DNA of 64,000 nucleotides, taken from the NCBI RefSeq assembly GCF_030812855.1, contig NZ_JAUSTK010000022.1, positions 1 to 64,000 on the forward strand. Reading direction: 5' to 3'. A model generated the notes under the pieces. It was not told where the DNA came from and searched no databases. It saw only the letters and a program-made list of their open reading frames with translations. Shown here piece by piece: positions 36,306-43,869 of the stretch. Positions within the stretch are counted from its first letter, which is position 1, and every line of letters begins with the position of its first letter. Position numbers and translations under genes: made by a program. The stretch comes from Paenibacillus wynnii (GTDB taxonomy: Bacteria > Bacillota > Bacilli > Paenibacillales > Paenibacillaceae).

Positions 36306-37664
36306 TTACTCCGTCTTGATCGCTTCTAGTGCACTGAGCCGCATAGCCCGGCGGGCTGGATAAAATCCAGACACAAGTCCAACCAAGGTTGCAAAAGCAA
36401 TAGATGAGAGCATCAGCCAAAACGGTATTACGGAAATATTAGTTTGGATGGCGTTAGGATCCACCATTCCACCGCCAAGCGAGCCAAGCAGTCCGCCGCC
36501 GAACTTGTTCAGCACGAAAGAGGCAGCCAAGCTGAACAGGACTCCGGATAATCCTCCAAGGAAGCCGATGAACCCGGCTTCCATCAGGAACAGCTTTCTT
36601 ATATCTCCCAGTTCGCAGCCAAGTACTTTCATGATGCCGATTTCGCGTGTACGCTCGTAGATGGACATTACCATCGTGTTGGTAATGCCCAGGGCGGCAA
36701 CCAGCAGGGAAATGGCACCAATACCGCCGAGAATCATCTGAATGGTACGCGAGGTTTCCTGCATACCCTTCAAGACATCGGTCAAGGCGCTGGTGCCGAA
36801 GCCCAGACTCTTGATCTTCTCTCGTACCGGCTCAACATCCTTCATGTCCTTCACCCGGACAATGGCTTGCTGATAGCCTTGCTGCATAGAAGCAGCCATT
36901 CCCTGATCCTTTTGGGTTTTTGCATTTTCACGCAGCAGCTTTTGCAGATAATCAATATTTATATAAACGGACCAATCCTTTTCGTTTTTGGCTTCAGCCA
37001 ACATCCCGACTGCCTTGACCTTATACAGCTTAGCTGGCTTTTTGTTTCCATCTGGTCCTGTTCCTTCTGGAGTTTGCTGCTGCTTGTCGCCATAAGCCAT
37101 ATCAAAGGTCATTTGCATTTTTTCCTTCATGACATCTACGGGTGGGGCTTGGCCGTAACCCATCGATGATTTCGGGTTATAGAAACCTAAGGAAAGCTGG
37201 GAACCGAACAGCAGCTCATCGTTGTCAAGCGAGGTCAGCAGTCGACCGCTTGCGGGAATGAAATCAAGTTTCTCCAGCGCTTCCGGCCGGATGCCTACCA
37301 GATTCATATAAGTCAGGTACTTGCCAGCTTCCAATTTGGCGGAGGTCATGATCATGGGTGTGGCTACATCTACACCCTCGAAGCCGGAGATGGTCTGAAT
37401 TGCGCGATCATCAAGCTTTCCGCTCATGCCGGTTCCACCGCTTTTTCCGCCCATACCGCCGCCTTCCAAAAAAACGTTGATGATCGTGAGACTGCCCATC
37501 TGGCTGACCTGCTGCTTGAAGCTTTCATTCATGCCGATGCCGAGCGACAGCATCACCACGATGGCTGCCGTGCCGATTACTACACCAAGGATGGTGAGGA
37601 AGGAACGGACCTTACTGCGCAGGAAATTAATCAGCGCCAGATGAATTAGATCAAAAGTCGTCAT
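36306..37664 (-). CDS. ABC transporter permease, MacB/FtsX type
   Basis: A 452-residue membrane protein. An N-terminal helix (FLRSKVRSFLTILGVVIGTAAIV) is followed by a MacB-type periplasmic-core-like extracellular domain of about 270 residues, then three C-terminal helices of the FtsX domain (SIYERTREIGIMKVLG). MacB-like transporters transmit mechanical force across the membrane rather than forming a channel. Its first 14 bases overlap the CARDB-protein gene, so translation is coupled. It forms a complex with the ATPase at 40095. The substrate is unknown. Confidence 0.9.
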   Translation of the reverse strand: MTTFDLIHLALINFLRSKVRSFLTILGVVIGTAAIVVMLSLGIGMNESFKQQVSQMGSLTIINVFLEGGGMGGKSGGTGMSGKLDDRAIQTISGFEGVDVATPMIMTSAKLEAGKYLTYMNLVGIRPEALEKLDFIPASGRLLTSLDNDELLFGSQLSLGFYNPKSSMGYGQAPPVDVMKEKMQMTFDMAYGDKQQQTPEGTGPDGNKKPAKLYKVKAVGMLAEAKNEKDWSVYINIDYLQKLLRENAKTQKDQGMAASMQQGYQQAIVRVKDMKDVEPVREKIKSLGFGTSALTDVLKGMQETSRTIQMILGGIGAISLLVAALGITNTMVMSIYERTREIGIMKVLGCELGDIRKLFLMEAGFIGFLGGLSGVLFSLAASFVLNKFGGGLLGSLGGGMVDPNAIQTNISVIPFWLMLSSIAFATLVGLVSGFYPARRAMRLSALEAIKTE

Positions 37665-40098
37665 CCAGTTCCAATTCCTTTCGTTTGCGGCGTTTGCCCT
37701 TTAGGACTGCCACTGCCGTGATTCCCGCCAAGATCAGAAATGCCGGAATGCCAATAAGCAGATAAGTACGCAGCTTGCCAGAGGAGGAGTCCGGTCCTTC
37801 GAGCGGCTGGTCTGGTGGGAAATTCTCCATCGGCGGCATCTCATTAACATTTACTGTGAACGGCTTTCGGATTACGGTGGGTTTGCCCGCCGCGTCCTCG
37901 AAAGTAAATACGATCTCTCCGCTGAGTTCTCCCGTTGCCTCTGGAGTAATGGAAGGCTCGAAGGTATCACTGCGACCAGAGGCGAAGTTGCCGACATAAT
38001 AATTTCCGTTAGAAGTTTGGAAGTCACCTTCTACCGTTACCATCAGGTTGTATAGTATGGACTTACCCATATTGTAAAATTGAAGCGAAAGCGGCACAGG
38101 CTGCATCGGAAAAGCCTCGCCCAGCACGCTGACCTCCCCGGCAGTCAGTCGGGCAGCCTGAAGTACGGGGATACTGACCGTTTCTTTAGATGTATACGGA
38201 TTACCCTTCTCATCCTCATATTCGAAATTAAGCGATAGGGCGTACATCTTAGGTTCGGCGTCCCCTTTGGCTCGCAGTGTTAAAGTTTCTTCAACCGCGG
38301 TCCGCGTAGGAATACTTTCGAAATAGAATGTATTGCTGCCGTCTACAGTAAAGGTACCGTCATCGGAGGTGACGCTCAATTTAATGTTCCCTATATTCAT
38401 TAAGCTGCTCGTATTCAGGAAGGACAGTGAAAGCTTGGTATCTTCTCCGGCCAGCACTTCTACAGGGTTCAGGGCATACTTGTTCACGATAATGCGCGGT
38501 ACGGTTTTTTTCTCATCACCAGCGGCTTTGGTTCCTTCTACGTAGATGCCAGCATACTGGAGCAGCGAGGTTTTAACGGGCTGTCCCCCTTGAATCGTCT
38601 CATAATCCACAGCGATGGAGACCGGATAGCTCTTGGTAGGCGCATCTGGTGCTACGGACAGATCAAAGCTCAACTTCTTGCTTTGGCCTGGTGTAAGGGA
38701 AGGGATAATGATGTTGCTAAGGGAGACGGGCACCAGCTCTTTATCAGCGGTGACAGCCACCTTTACATTTTGAACCTTGCTCCCGCCGGTGTTTGTCACT
38801 TTGAAGCTGATATTGAACTTATCCTTCGGCAATAGCGTGGCATTCGGTGATCGCAGGCTCTCGATTACCACGGCGGCAGAAGAACTGTCACTACTTTTGA
38901 CAGGTATAAATATTTGACTCTCTTCACTCACTGCCGTGCCAGTCTCGTCTTTGTAATCCCATTTGATGCCTAATGGCTGGGCACCTCCAGCTAAGGCAGG
39001 GGAGACCGTAAGGTTGAACGTTTGCTCTTGTATCATGCCACCACTAATTCTCGATATTCTACGGGTTCCGGTATCCTCATCCAGCGCGAAGCCTTCTGAT
39101 TTCAATCCGGTAAGGCTCAGTTTGATATCCTTGGCCTCCAACGTGCCTTCATTGAGTACGCGGACGGTAAGCTTCAGCTTGCTGCCTGGTACGGCCTGGG
39201 CTGGCAGATTGGTGATTCCTGCAAGAGACAGCCGCACGGGTGAACTGTTGTTATTTACTCGGATGTATAGCCCTTCACTGGAAGTGAAAGGATCGCCAAA
39301 GGCGTTGCTATACTGGCCGTTCAGCTTCAGCGCGTAAACCCCGGATGCGATATCTGGTTTAATGGCCAGGTTGAATGTAACTACCTTCAGCTCGTTACCG
39401 AGCATCCCTGAGATAGATTGGGTCAAGTTAATCATGTTTGGCAGATAGGGAATCTTGTTCTTGTCTTCTGGCTCCAGCGTCAAACTAATGTCTTTTGCCG
39501 ATTGGACGGTTAGGTTCTTGATGGGTATTTTCAACTCCAGAGTTTTACCTGCTTCCACGGTTGGCATGACATCGCTGCCCGTAATGACAAGCTTGGGTGC
39601 AAATTTGGACGTATCCACCGGCTGAGGTGCAGGAGTTGCGGTAGCCTCGGGAACGGTCGGTACAGCCTGGGTGATCGTTAAGGTCTGTCTAGGACCGGTA
39701 ACAGTCACTCCGCTCTTTTCATAGATTAAGCTTGTGGTGAGTTGAGACCCTTTTCCGCTGTAGACTACCGTAAGATCCACCGTGAAGGTTTGTTTACCGC
39801 TTGCATAGGAGAGATCTGAGATTTCATTGCTGGCTTTTCCGTAAAAAGAGCTGGAGTCCTCGATTTGCATCCGGGTTGGCACGTAGATGTCTTTGTCCGG
39901 ATTTACCACCGTCAACTGCAGCGTAACTTCTGTATTCTCTTGGATTTGCGAGGTGTTCCCTTTAATGATTTTATAGCCTGTGACCTTAAGTGTGTTGTCG
40001 TCAGAAGCCGAAGTTGCGTATGAAATATCGTAATTTCTAAAGGTAATAGTAAATAGACATAGGATCGCCAGCAGTAGTGCAGTAATTTTTCGTTTCAT
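37651..40098 (-). CDS. secreted membrane-anchored CARDB/NEW3-like repeat protein
   Basis: An 815-residue protein with a signal peptide (residues 1-29) and a C-terminal helix (about 780-802) followed by a basic cytoplasmic tail. Between them lie about five tandem Ig-like CARDB/NEW3 domains, seen as repeated phrases such as NLTVQSAKDISLTL, NEGTLEAKDIKLSL, NTGGSKVQNVKVAV and NMGKSILYNLMVTV. These modules bind carbohydrate or protein at the cell surface. Its gene lies between and overlaps the ABC ATPase and permease genes, so it probably replaces the MacA-type adaptor in a tripartite system. Confidence 0.85.
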   Translation of the reverse strand: MKRKITALLLAILCLFTITFRNYDISYATSASDDNTLKVTGYKIIKGNTSQIQENTEVTLQLTVVNPDKDIYVPTRMQIEDSSSFYGKASNEISDLSYASGKQTFTVDLTVVYSGKGSQLTTSLIYEKSGVTVTGPRQTLTITQAVPTVPEATATPAPQPVDTSKFAPKLVITGSDVMPTVEAGKTLELKIPIKNLTVQSAKDISLTLEPEDKNKIPYLPNMINLTQSISGMLGNELKVVTFNLAIKPDIASGVYALKLNGQYSNAFGDPFTSSEGLYIRVNNNSSPVRLSLAGITNLPAQAVPGSKLKLTVRVLNEGTLEAKDIKLSLTGLKSEGFALDEDTGTRRISRISGGMIQEQTFNLTVSPALAGGAQPLGIKWDYKDETGTAVSEESQIFIPVKSSDSSSAAVVIESLRSPNATLLPKDKFNISFKVTNTGGSKVQNVKVAVTADKELVPVSLSNIIIPSLTPGQSKKLSFDLSVAPDAPTKSYPVSIAVDYETIQGGQPVKTSLLQYAGIYVEGTKAAGDEKKTVPRIIVNKYALNPVEVLAGEDTKLSLSFLNTSSLMNIGNIKLSVTSDDGTFTVDGSNTFYFESIPTRTAVEETLTLRAKGDAEPKMYALSLNFEYEDEKGNPYTSKETVSIPVLQAARLTAGEVSVLGEAFPMQPVPLSLQFYNMGKSILYNLMVTVEGDFQTSNGNYYVGNFASGRSDTFEPSITPEATGELSGEIVFTFEDAAGKPTVIRKPFTVNVNEMPPMENFPPDQPLEGPDSSSGKLRTYLLIGIPAFLILAGITAVAVLKGKRRKRKELELDDDF

Positions 40099-40817
40099 TG
40101 TTCGTCCACCCCGAATGCTTCATTTTGTACGATAATTTCCTGAATATTGCCGTCGATGATGCGTACCACCCGGTCGGCATATCGGGCGATCTCATTGTCA
40201 TGTGTGACCATAACCAGCGTTTGTTCCCGCTTGCGGGCGAGGGTCTTCATCAGCTCAAGAACCTCAAGCGTGGTCCGCGAATCAAGATTACCTGTGGGCT
40301 CGTCAGCAAAAATAATGGACGGAGACGCTGCGAACGCACGCGCGATGCCGACTCGCTGCTGTTGACCGCCGCTCATCTGCGACGGCTTATGTTTGGCATG
40401 TGAAGATAGGCCGACTGCCGCCAATAACTGTTCCGCTCTTCGCTCCCGTACTTTGCGAGAGATTCCCTTGAAGGTAAGCGGGAGGGCGACATTTTCGAGG
40501 GCCGTTAACGCTGGAAGAAGATTATAAGATTGAAAAATGAAGCCGAGATAATCCTGACGAAATCGAGCGAGGTTTTTCTCCGACATGGTGCTGATCATTT
40601 GACCACGGATTTTAACTGTACCTCTTGTCGGCTTCTCCAGCCCAGCCATCATATTCAGTAGCGTAGACTTCCCCGATCCTGAAGTACCGAGCAAGCAGCA
40701 GAATTCGCCCTTCTGAATTGAGAGAGCGATAGAATTCAGCGCAACCACCTTTTCGGTGCCGATCCGGTACACCTTACGCAGATTGTCCACTTTGATAATT
40801 GCAGCAGGGTTATTCAC
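40095..40817 (-). CDS. ABC transporter ATP-binding protein, MacB/LolD type
   Basis: A 240-residue ATPase. Walker A is LGTSGSGKSTLLN, the signature is MSGGQQQRVGIARA, Walker B is SIIFADEPTGNLDS, and the H-loop is VMVTHDNEIA. The EPTGNLD wording is typical of the MacB/LolD group that pairs with FtsX-type permeases. The start is GTG with AAAGGAG 12 bases upstream. First gene of a three-gene operon; the stop overlaps the next start by four bases. Confidence 0.94.
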   Translation of the reverse strand: MNNPAAIIKVDNLRKVYRIGTEKVVALNSIALSIQKGEFCCLLGTSGSGKSTLLNMMAGLEKPTRGTVKIRGQMISTMSEKNLARFRQDYLGFIFQSYNLLPALTALENVALPLTFKGISRKVRERRAEQLLAAVGLSSHAKHKPSQMSGGQQQRVGIARAFAASPSIIFADEPTGNLDSRTTLEVLELMKTLARKREQTLVMVTHDNEIARYADRVVRIIDGNIQEIIVQNEAFGVDEQ

Positions 40818-41217
40818 AATATAGCGATTCTCCTTTGGCGGTATCCGCTCAATCTATGTATTACACCGCGTAGACGTGCCTTCGCTAGTTTATATAGGGA
40901 TTATATGGGAGGAACGCGCTATATTTGTTTCAATTTTTTCTTATATGATTCACAATTTCTTAACCAATACATCAATTCTATGGAAATATGATTCGTTCTA
41001 TTAAGCGGAAAACTGTTATCTATAACGAATAGAACTTCAATCCTACTACATTTAGAGAGTTCTTTAGGTAGTTTACAATGTTGTGATAATTTGCACATTA
41101 CAAAGATAAGAGAGAGAAGCATTTTTTAAAGCGGGATTTATAATGGACAGGATAAGCAGTGACAGGTAACTATGAGCAGCTCGAACCAGACTACGAAAAC
41201 GGAGTGTGATTTCATAC
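40818..41217. other. intergenic region without recognised gene
   Basis: About 400 AT-rich bases between the divergent ABC operon and the broken GH42 gene. Open frames in it are short, lack ribosome sites and show no family likeness. The right end should hold the former promoter of the GH42 gene. Confidence 0.4.
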
Positions 41218-41532
41218 ATGTCCATTAAAAATTACCAAAACGTACAAATTGGTGTGGATTATTACCCCGAACAATGGGATGAGTCCCTATGGGAGACAGA
41301 TATTAAGCTAATGCAGGAGACTGGAGTCAAAATAGTCCGTGTAGCTTAATTTGCCTGGAGCCGACTGGACCCAAGCGAAGGGAATTATCAACTTGCGTGG
41401 TTGGACAGAGCGATTCACCTTTTTTACCAGTATGGGCTGAAGGTTGTTATTGGAACTCCTGCAGCAACACCGCCAAGTTGGTTGACGACGAATTATTCGG
41501 ATGTACTTCCGGTATTTGCAGACGGGCATACC
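41218..41532 (+). pseudogene. GH42 beta-galactosidase pseudogene, 5' fragment
   Basis: The first 105 codons of a GH42 enzyme. QIGVDYYPEQWDESLW is the family start, followed by ETGVKIVRVA, then TAA at 41347-41349 where family members have glutamate (A-E-FAWSRL; GAA to TAA). The frame then continues FAWSRLDPSEGNYQ to VIGTPAATPPSWL and stops matching at about 41530, exactly where repeat array 3 begins. Roughly 85% of the gene, including both catalytic glutamates, is missing. It is a different paralogue from the intact GH42 gene at 43870. Confidence 0.88.
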
Positions 41533-42547
41533 TTGAGCTGCTGAGGCCGAATGAAGTGTAAAAGTACACTTGAATTGGTTGAAATGGGCCGCTGAGGCCG
41601 AATGAAGTGTAAAAGTACATTTGAATTGGTGGAAACGAGCTACTGGAGCGGAATCAAGTGTATAAGTACATTTAAATTGGTGGAAACGAGCTACTGGGGA
41701 AGAATGAAGTGTAAAAGTACACTTGGATTGGTGGAAACGAGCTGCTGGGGAAGAATGAAGTGTAAAAGTACACTAGAATTGGTTGAAATGAGCTACTGGG
41801 GCCGAATGAAGTGTAAAAGTACACTTGAATTGGTGGAAACGAGCTACTGGGGCCGAATGAAGTGTATAAGTACACTTGAATTGGTGGAAACGAGCTACTG
41901 GGGCCGAATGAAGTGTATAAGTACACTTGAATTGGTGGAAACGAGCTGCTGGAGCGGAATGAAGTGTAAAAGCACACTAGAATTGGTAGAAATGAGCTAC
42001 TGGGGCCGAATGAAGTGTAAAAGTACACTTGAATTGGTGGAAACGAGCTGCTGGAGCGGAATGAAGTGTAAAAGTACATTTGAATTGGTTGAAATGGGCT
42101 ACTGGAGCCGAATGAAGTGTAAAAGAACACTTGAATTGGTGGAAACGAGCAACTGGAGCGGAATGAAGTGTAAAAGAACACTTGAATTGGTGGAAACGAG
42201 CAACTGGAGCGGAATGAAGTGTAAAAGTACACTAGAATTGGTGGAAACGAGCAACTGGGGCCGAATGAAGTGTAAAAGTACACTTGAATTGGTGGAAACG
42301 AGCTGCTTGAGCCGAATGAAGTGTAAAAGTACACTTGAATTGGTTGAAATGGGCCGCTGAGGCCAAATGAAGTGTAAAAGTACATTTGAATTGGTGGAAA
42401 CGAGCCGCAGGGTGGAATCAAGTGTAAAAGTGCACTTGAATTGGTGGAAACGAGCTACTGAGGCCAAATGAAGTGTAAAAGTACATTTGAATTGGTGGAA
42501 ACGAGCTGCTTGAGCCGAATGAAGTGTAAAAGTACACTTGAATTGGC
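41533..42547. repeat. tandem-repeat array 3 (51-bp monomer)
   Basis: Twenty units with AAGTG marks at 41554, 41605, 41656 and then every 51 bases to 42522, with one single-base slip near 42420. The core AAGTGTAAAAGTACACTT is an inverted repeat (arms AAGTGTA/TACACTT, loop AAAG). The other half, about GGTGGAAACGAGCTACTGG, matches one unit type of array 2. Both strands are open in one frame because 51 is divisible by three. No ribosome sites are present. The left edge abuts the GH42 fragment. Confidence 0.93.
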
Positions 42548-42646
42548 TTCTGCGAGCGTAGCGATGCTAATGAGAGGCAATGGTACATTTTATTTGTGTT
42601 CGGCGGCAGGATTGAGGCCAATCGAGGGCACACTTGCCCTTCCCCA

Positions 42647-42680
42647 CCCCACACTGTGTTCTAAAAGTGTGGGGTTTTAT
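42647..42680 (+). terminator. terminator downstream of repeat array 3
   Basis: CCCCACACT and AGTGTGGGG form a perfect 9-bp stem, followed by TTTTATT. No intact plus-strand gene precedes it, so it may be the surviving terminator of the broken GH42 gene. Confidence 0.7.
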
Positions 42681-42724
42681 TGTCTTGAACTACATTGAAT
42701 GTATAAAAAACAGGATTGGCGGAA

Positions 42725-42858
42725 CGAAGAGAAATTTTGGAACTGTAGAAGCGGTAGCGTTCGCCTTTATAATCAGATTTCAACCGCACGATGCGGCTTG
42801 AAATAAAGAAATCTGATTATAACAGCGATCGAAAGTCCAAAACTTTATCGCAGTGCCG
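42725..42858. mobile_element. MITE-like long palindrome
   Basis: Perfect 15-base inverted arms TTATAATCAGATTTC (42767-42781) and GAAATCTGATTATAA (42808-42822) enclose a smaller hairpin CCGC-ACGAT-GCGG. The outer flanks also resemble each other inverted (AAATTTTGGAACT against AGTCCAAAACTTT). It has no coding capacity. Length and shape fit a small non-autonomous element or dispersed hairpin repeat. Confidence 0.55.
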
Positions 42859-42916
42859 CCCCGATTCTGTATTAACCCATACTGGTGCAGTTCATTCCAA
42901 TAGAGTCACCGCAAAT

Positions 42917-43750
42917 TTAGTGCAGTCTCCTAAATTGCTCAGGCGTAGTCCCCGACTGCTTACGGAACGTGGCCACGAAATGGCTGACATCGCGAAACCC
43001 AACCAACTGGGAGATGGTTTTAACCGTCATAGCCGGTTGGCTCACCAGCATCTCCTTCGCTTTCCGCATACGCATACGCACAAAATAGGCGTATGGAGAC
43101 AATCCAAAGGTCTGCATAAATAAGCTGTTGAGATAGCGACCGGATACCCCGAGTTGGGTGGAGAGGTCATATAAGCCAATATCGGGGTCCCCGAAATTGA
43201 GGTCCATCCATTTTAGCAAAGGCTGAAGCTTATCGATATTACGGGAAATCGCCGCATTATTATGAAGCTGTCCATATTTACTGAGGGTAATTAAGAAATG
43301 ATAAGCATCCGTGGAGGCCTGAAGGCCGAACATATCTTGATGTTCTTCCTGCCAGGCCAGCATATCGTTCAGCATGTCCGACAGGGGGGCTTCATTCTCC
43401 CAACGATATAAAGAGGAGGACTTGATGCCTAATGTCTCCAGAATCTGGCGAGTAGAGCTGCCTCCAAAGGTTAAGTAATAGGTCTGCCAATCTGAAGTTA
43501 CGCCTTCATAACGGTGAGGGGTATGGGGAGGCAGAAGCACACCGCTTCCTTCCCTTAGATTGAGCGTATTATTTTCAAAATATATATTGCCCTCACCGCA
43601 TACGGTCTGAATCCAGTGGTACACAGGATAACCGTCGGGGCGGGTTACTTTTTCCTGTTCGGGATTGTGTCCTACACTATCTAGTGTAATAGGCAAATGT
43701 TGTCCACCCTCTTGATTGAACACAATTCTGCGATGAACTGTATCCGGCAT
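42917..43750 (-). CDS. AraC-family regulator with cupin sensor domain
   Basis: A 277-residue regulator. An N-terminal cupin-like arm has GSGVLLPPHTPHRYEG. The C-terminal AraC helix-turn-helix pair begins IGLYDLSTQLGVSGRYLNSLF and ends LVGFRDVSHFVATFRKQSG. GGAG lies 8 bases before the ATG. It is divergent from the intact beta-galactosidase gene, 119 bases apart, and is its likely regulator. It is not closely alike in wording to the AraC protein at 32871. Confidence 0.91.
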   Translation of the reverse strand: MPDTVHRRIVFNQEGGQHLPITLDSVGHNPEQEKVTRPDGYPVYHWIQTVCGEGNIYFENNTLNLREGSGVLLPPHTPHRYEGVTSDWQTYYLTFGGSSTRQILETLGIKSSSLYRWENEAPLSDMLNDMLAWQEEHQDMFGLQASTDAYHFLITLSKYGQLHNNAAISRNIDKLQPLLKWMDLNFGDPDIGLYDLSTQLGVSGRYLNSLFMQTFGLSPYAYFVRMRMRKAKEMLVSQPAMTVKTISQLVGFRDVSHFVATFRKQSGTTPEQFRRLH

Positions 43751-43869
43751 GTAATCATCTCCAATTAAGTTCCATATTATTATATTATCTTGATAAAATA
43801 TTATATTTAAAGGCGGTATTGTCAGGTTTACAATAGATATATACTTATACTATAAAGGATGTGTAGACC

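Noticed and set aside
40919..41122. 67-codon minus-strand frame
   Set aside because: No ribosome site, AT-rich random composition and no family likeness.
41602..42421. Long open frames on both strands across array 3 (about 250 codons each)
   Set aside because: They arise because the unit is 51 bases and lacks stops in one frame per strand. There are no ribosome sites, and both strands are equally open.
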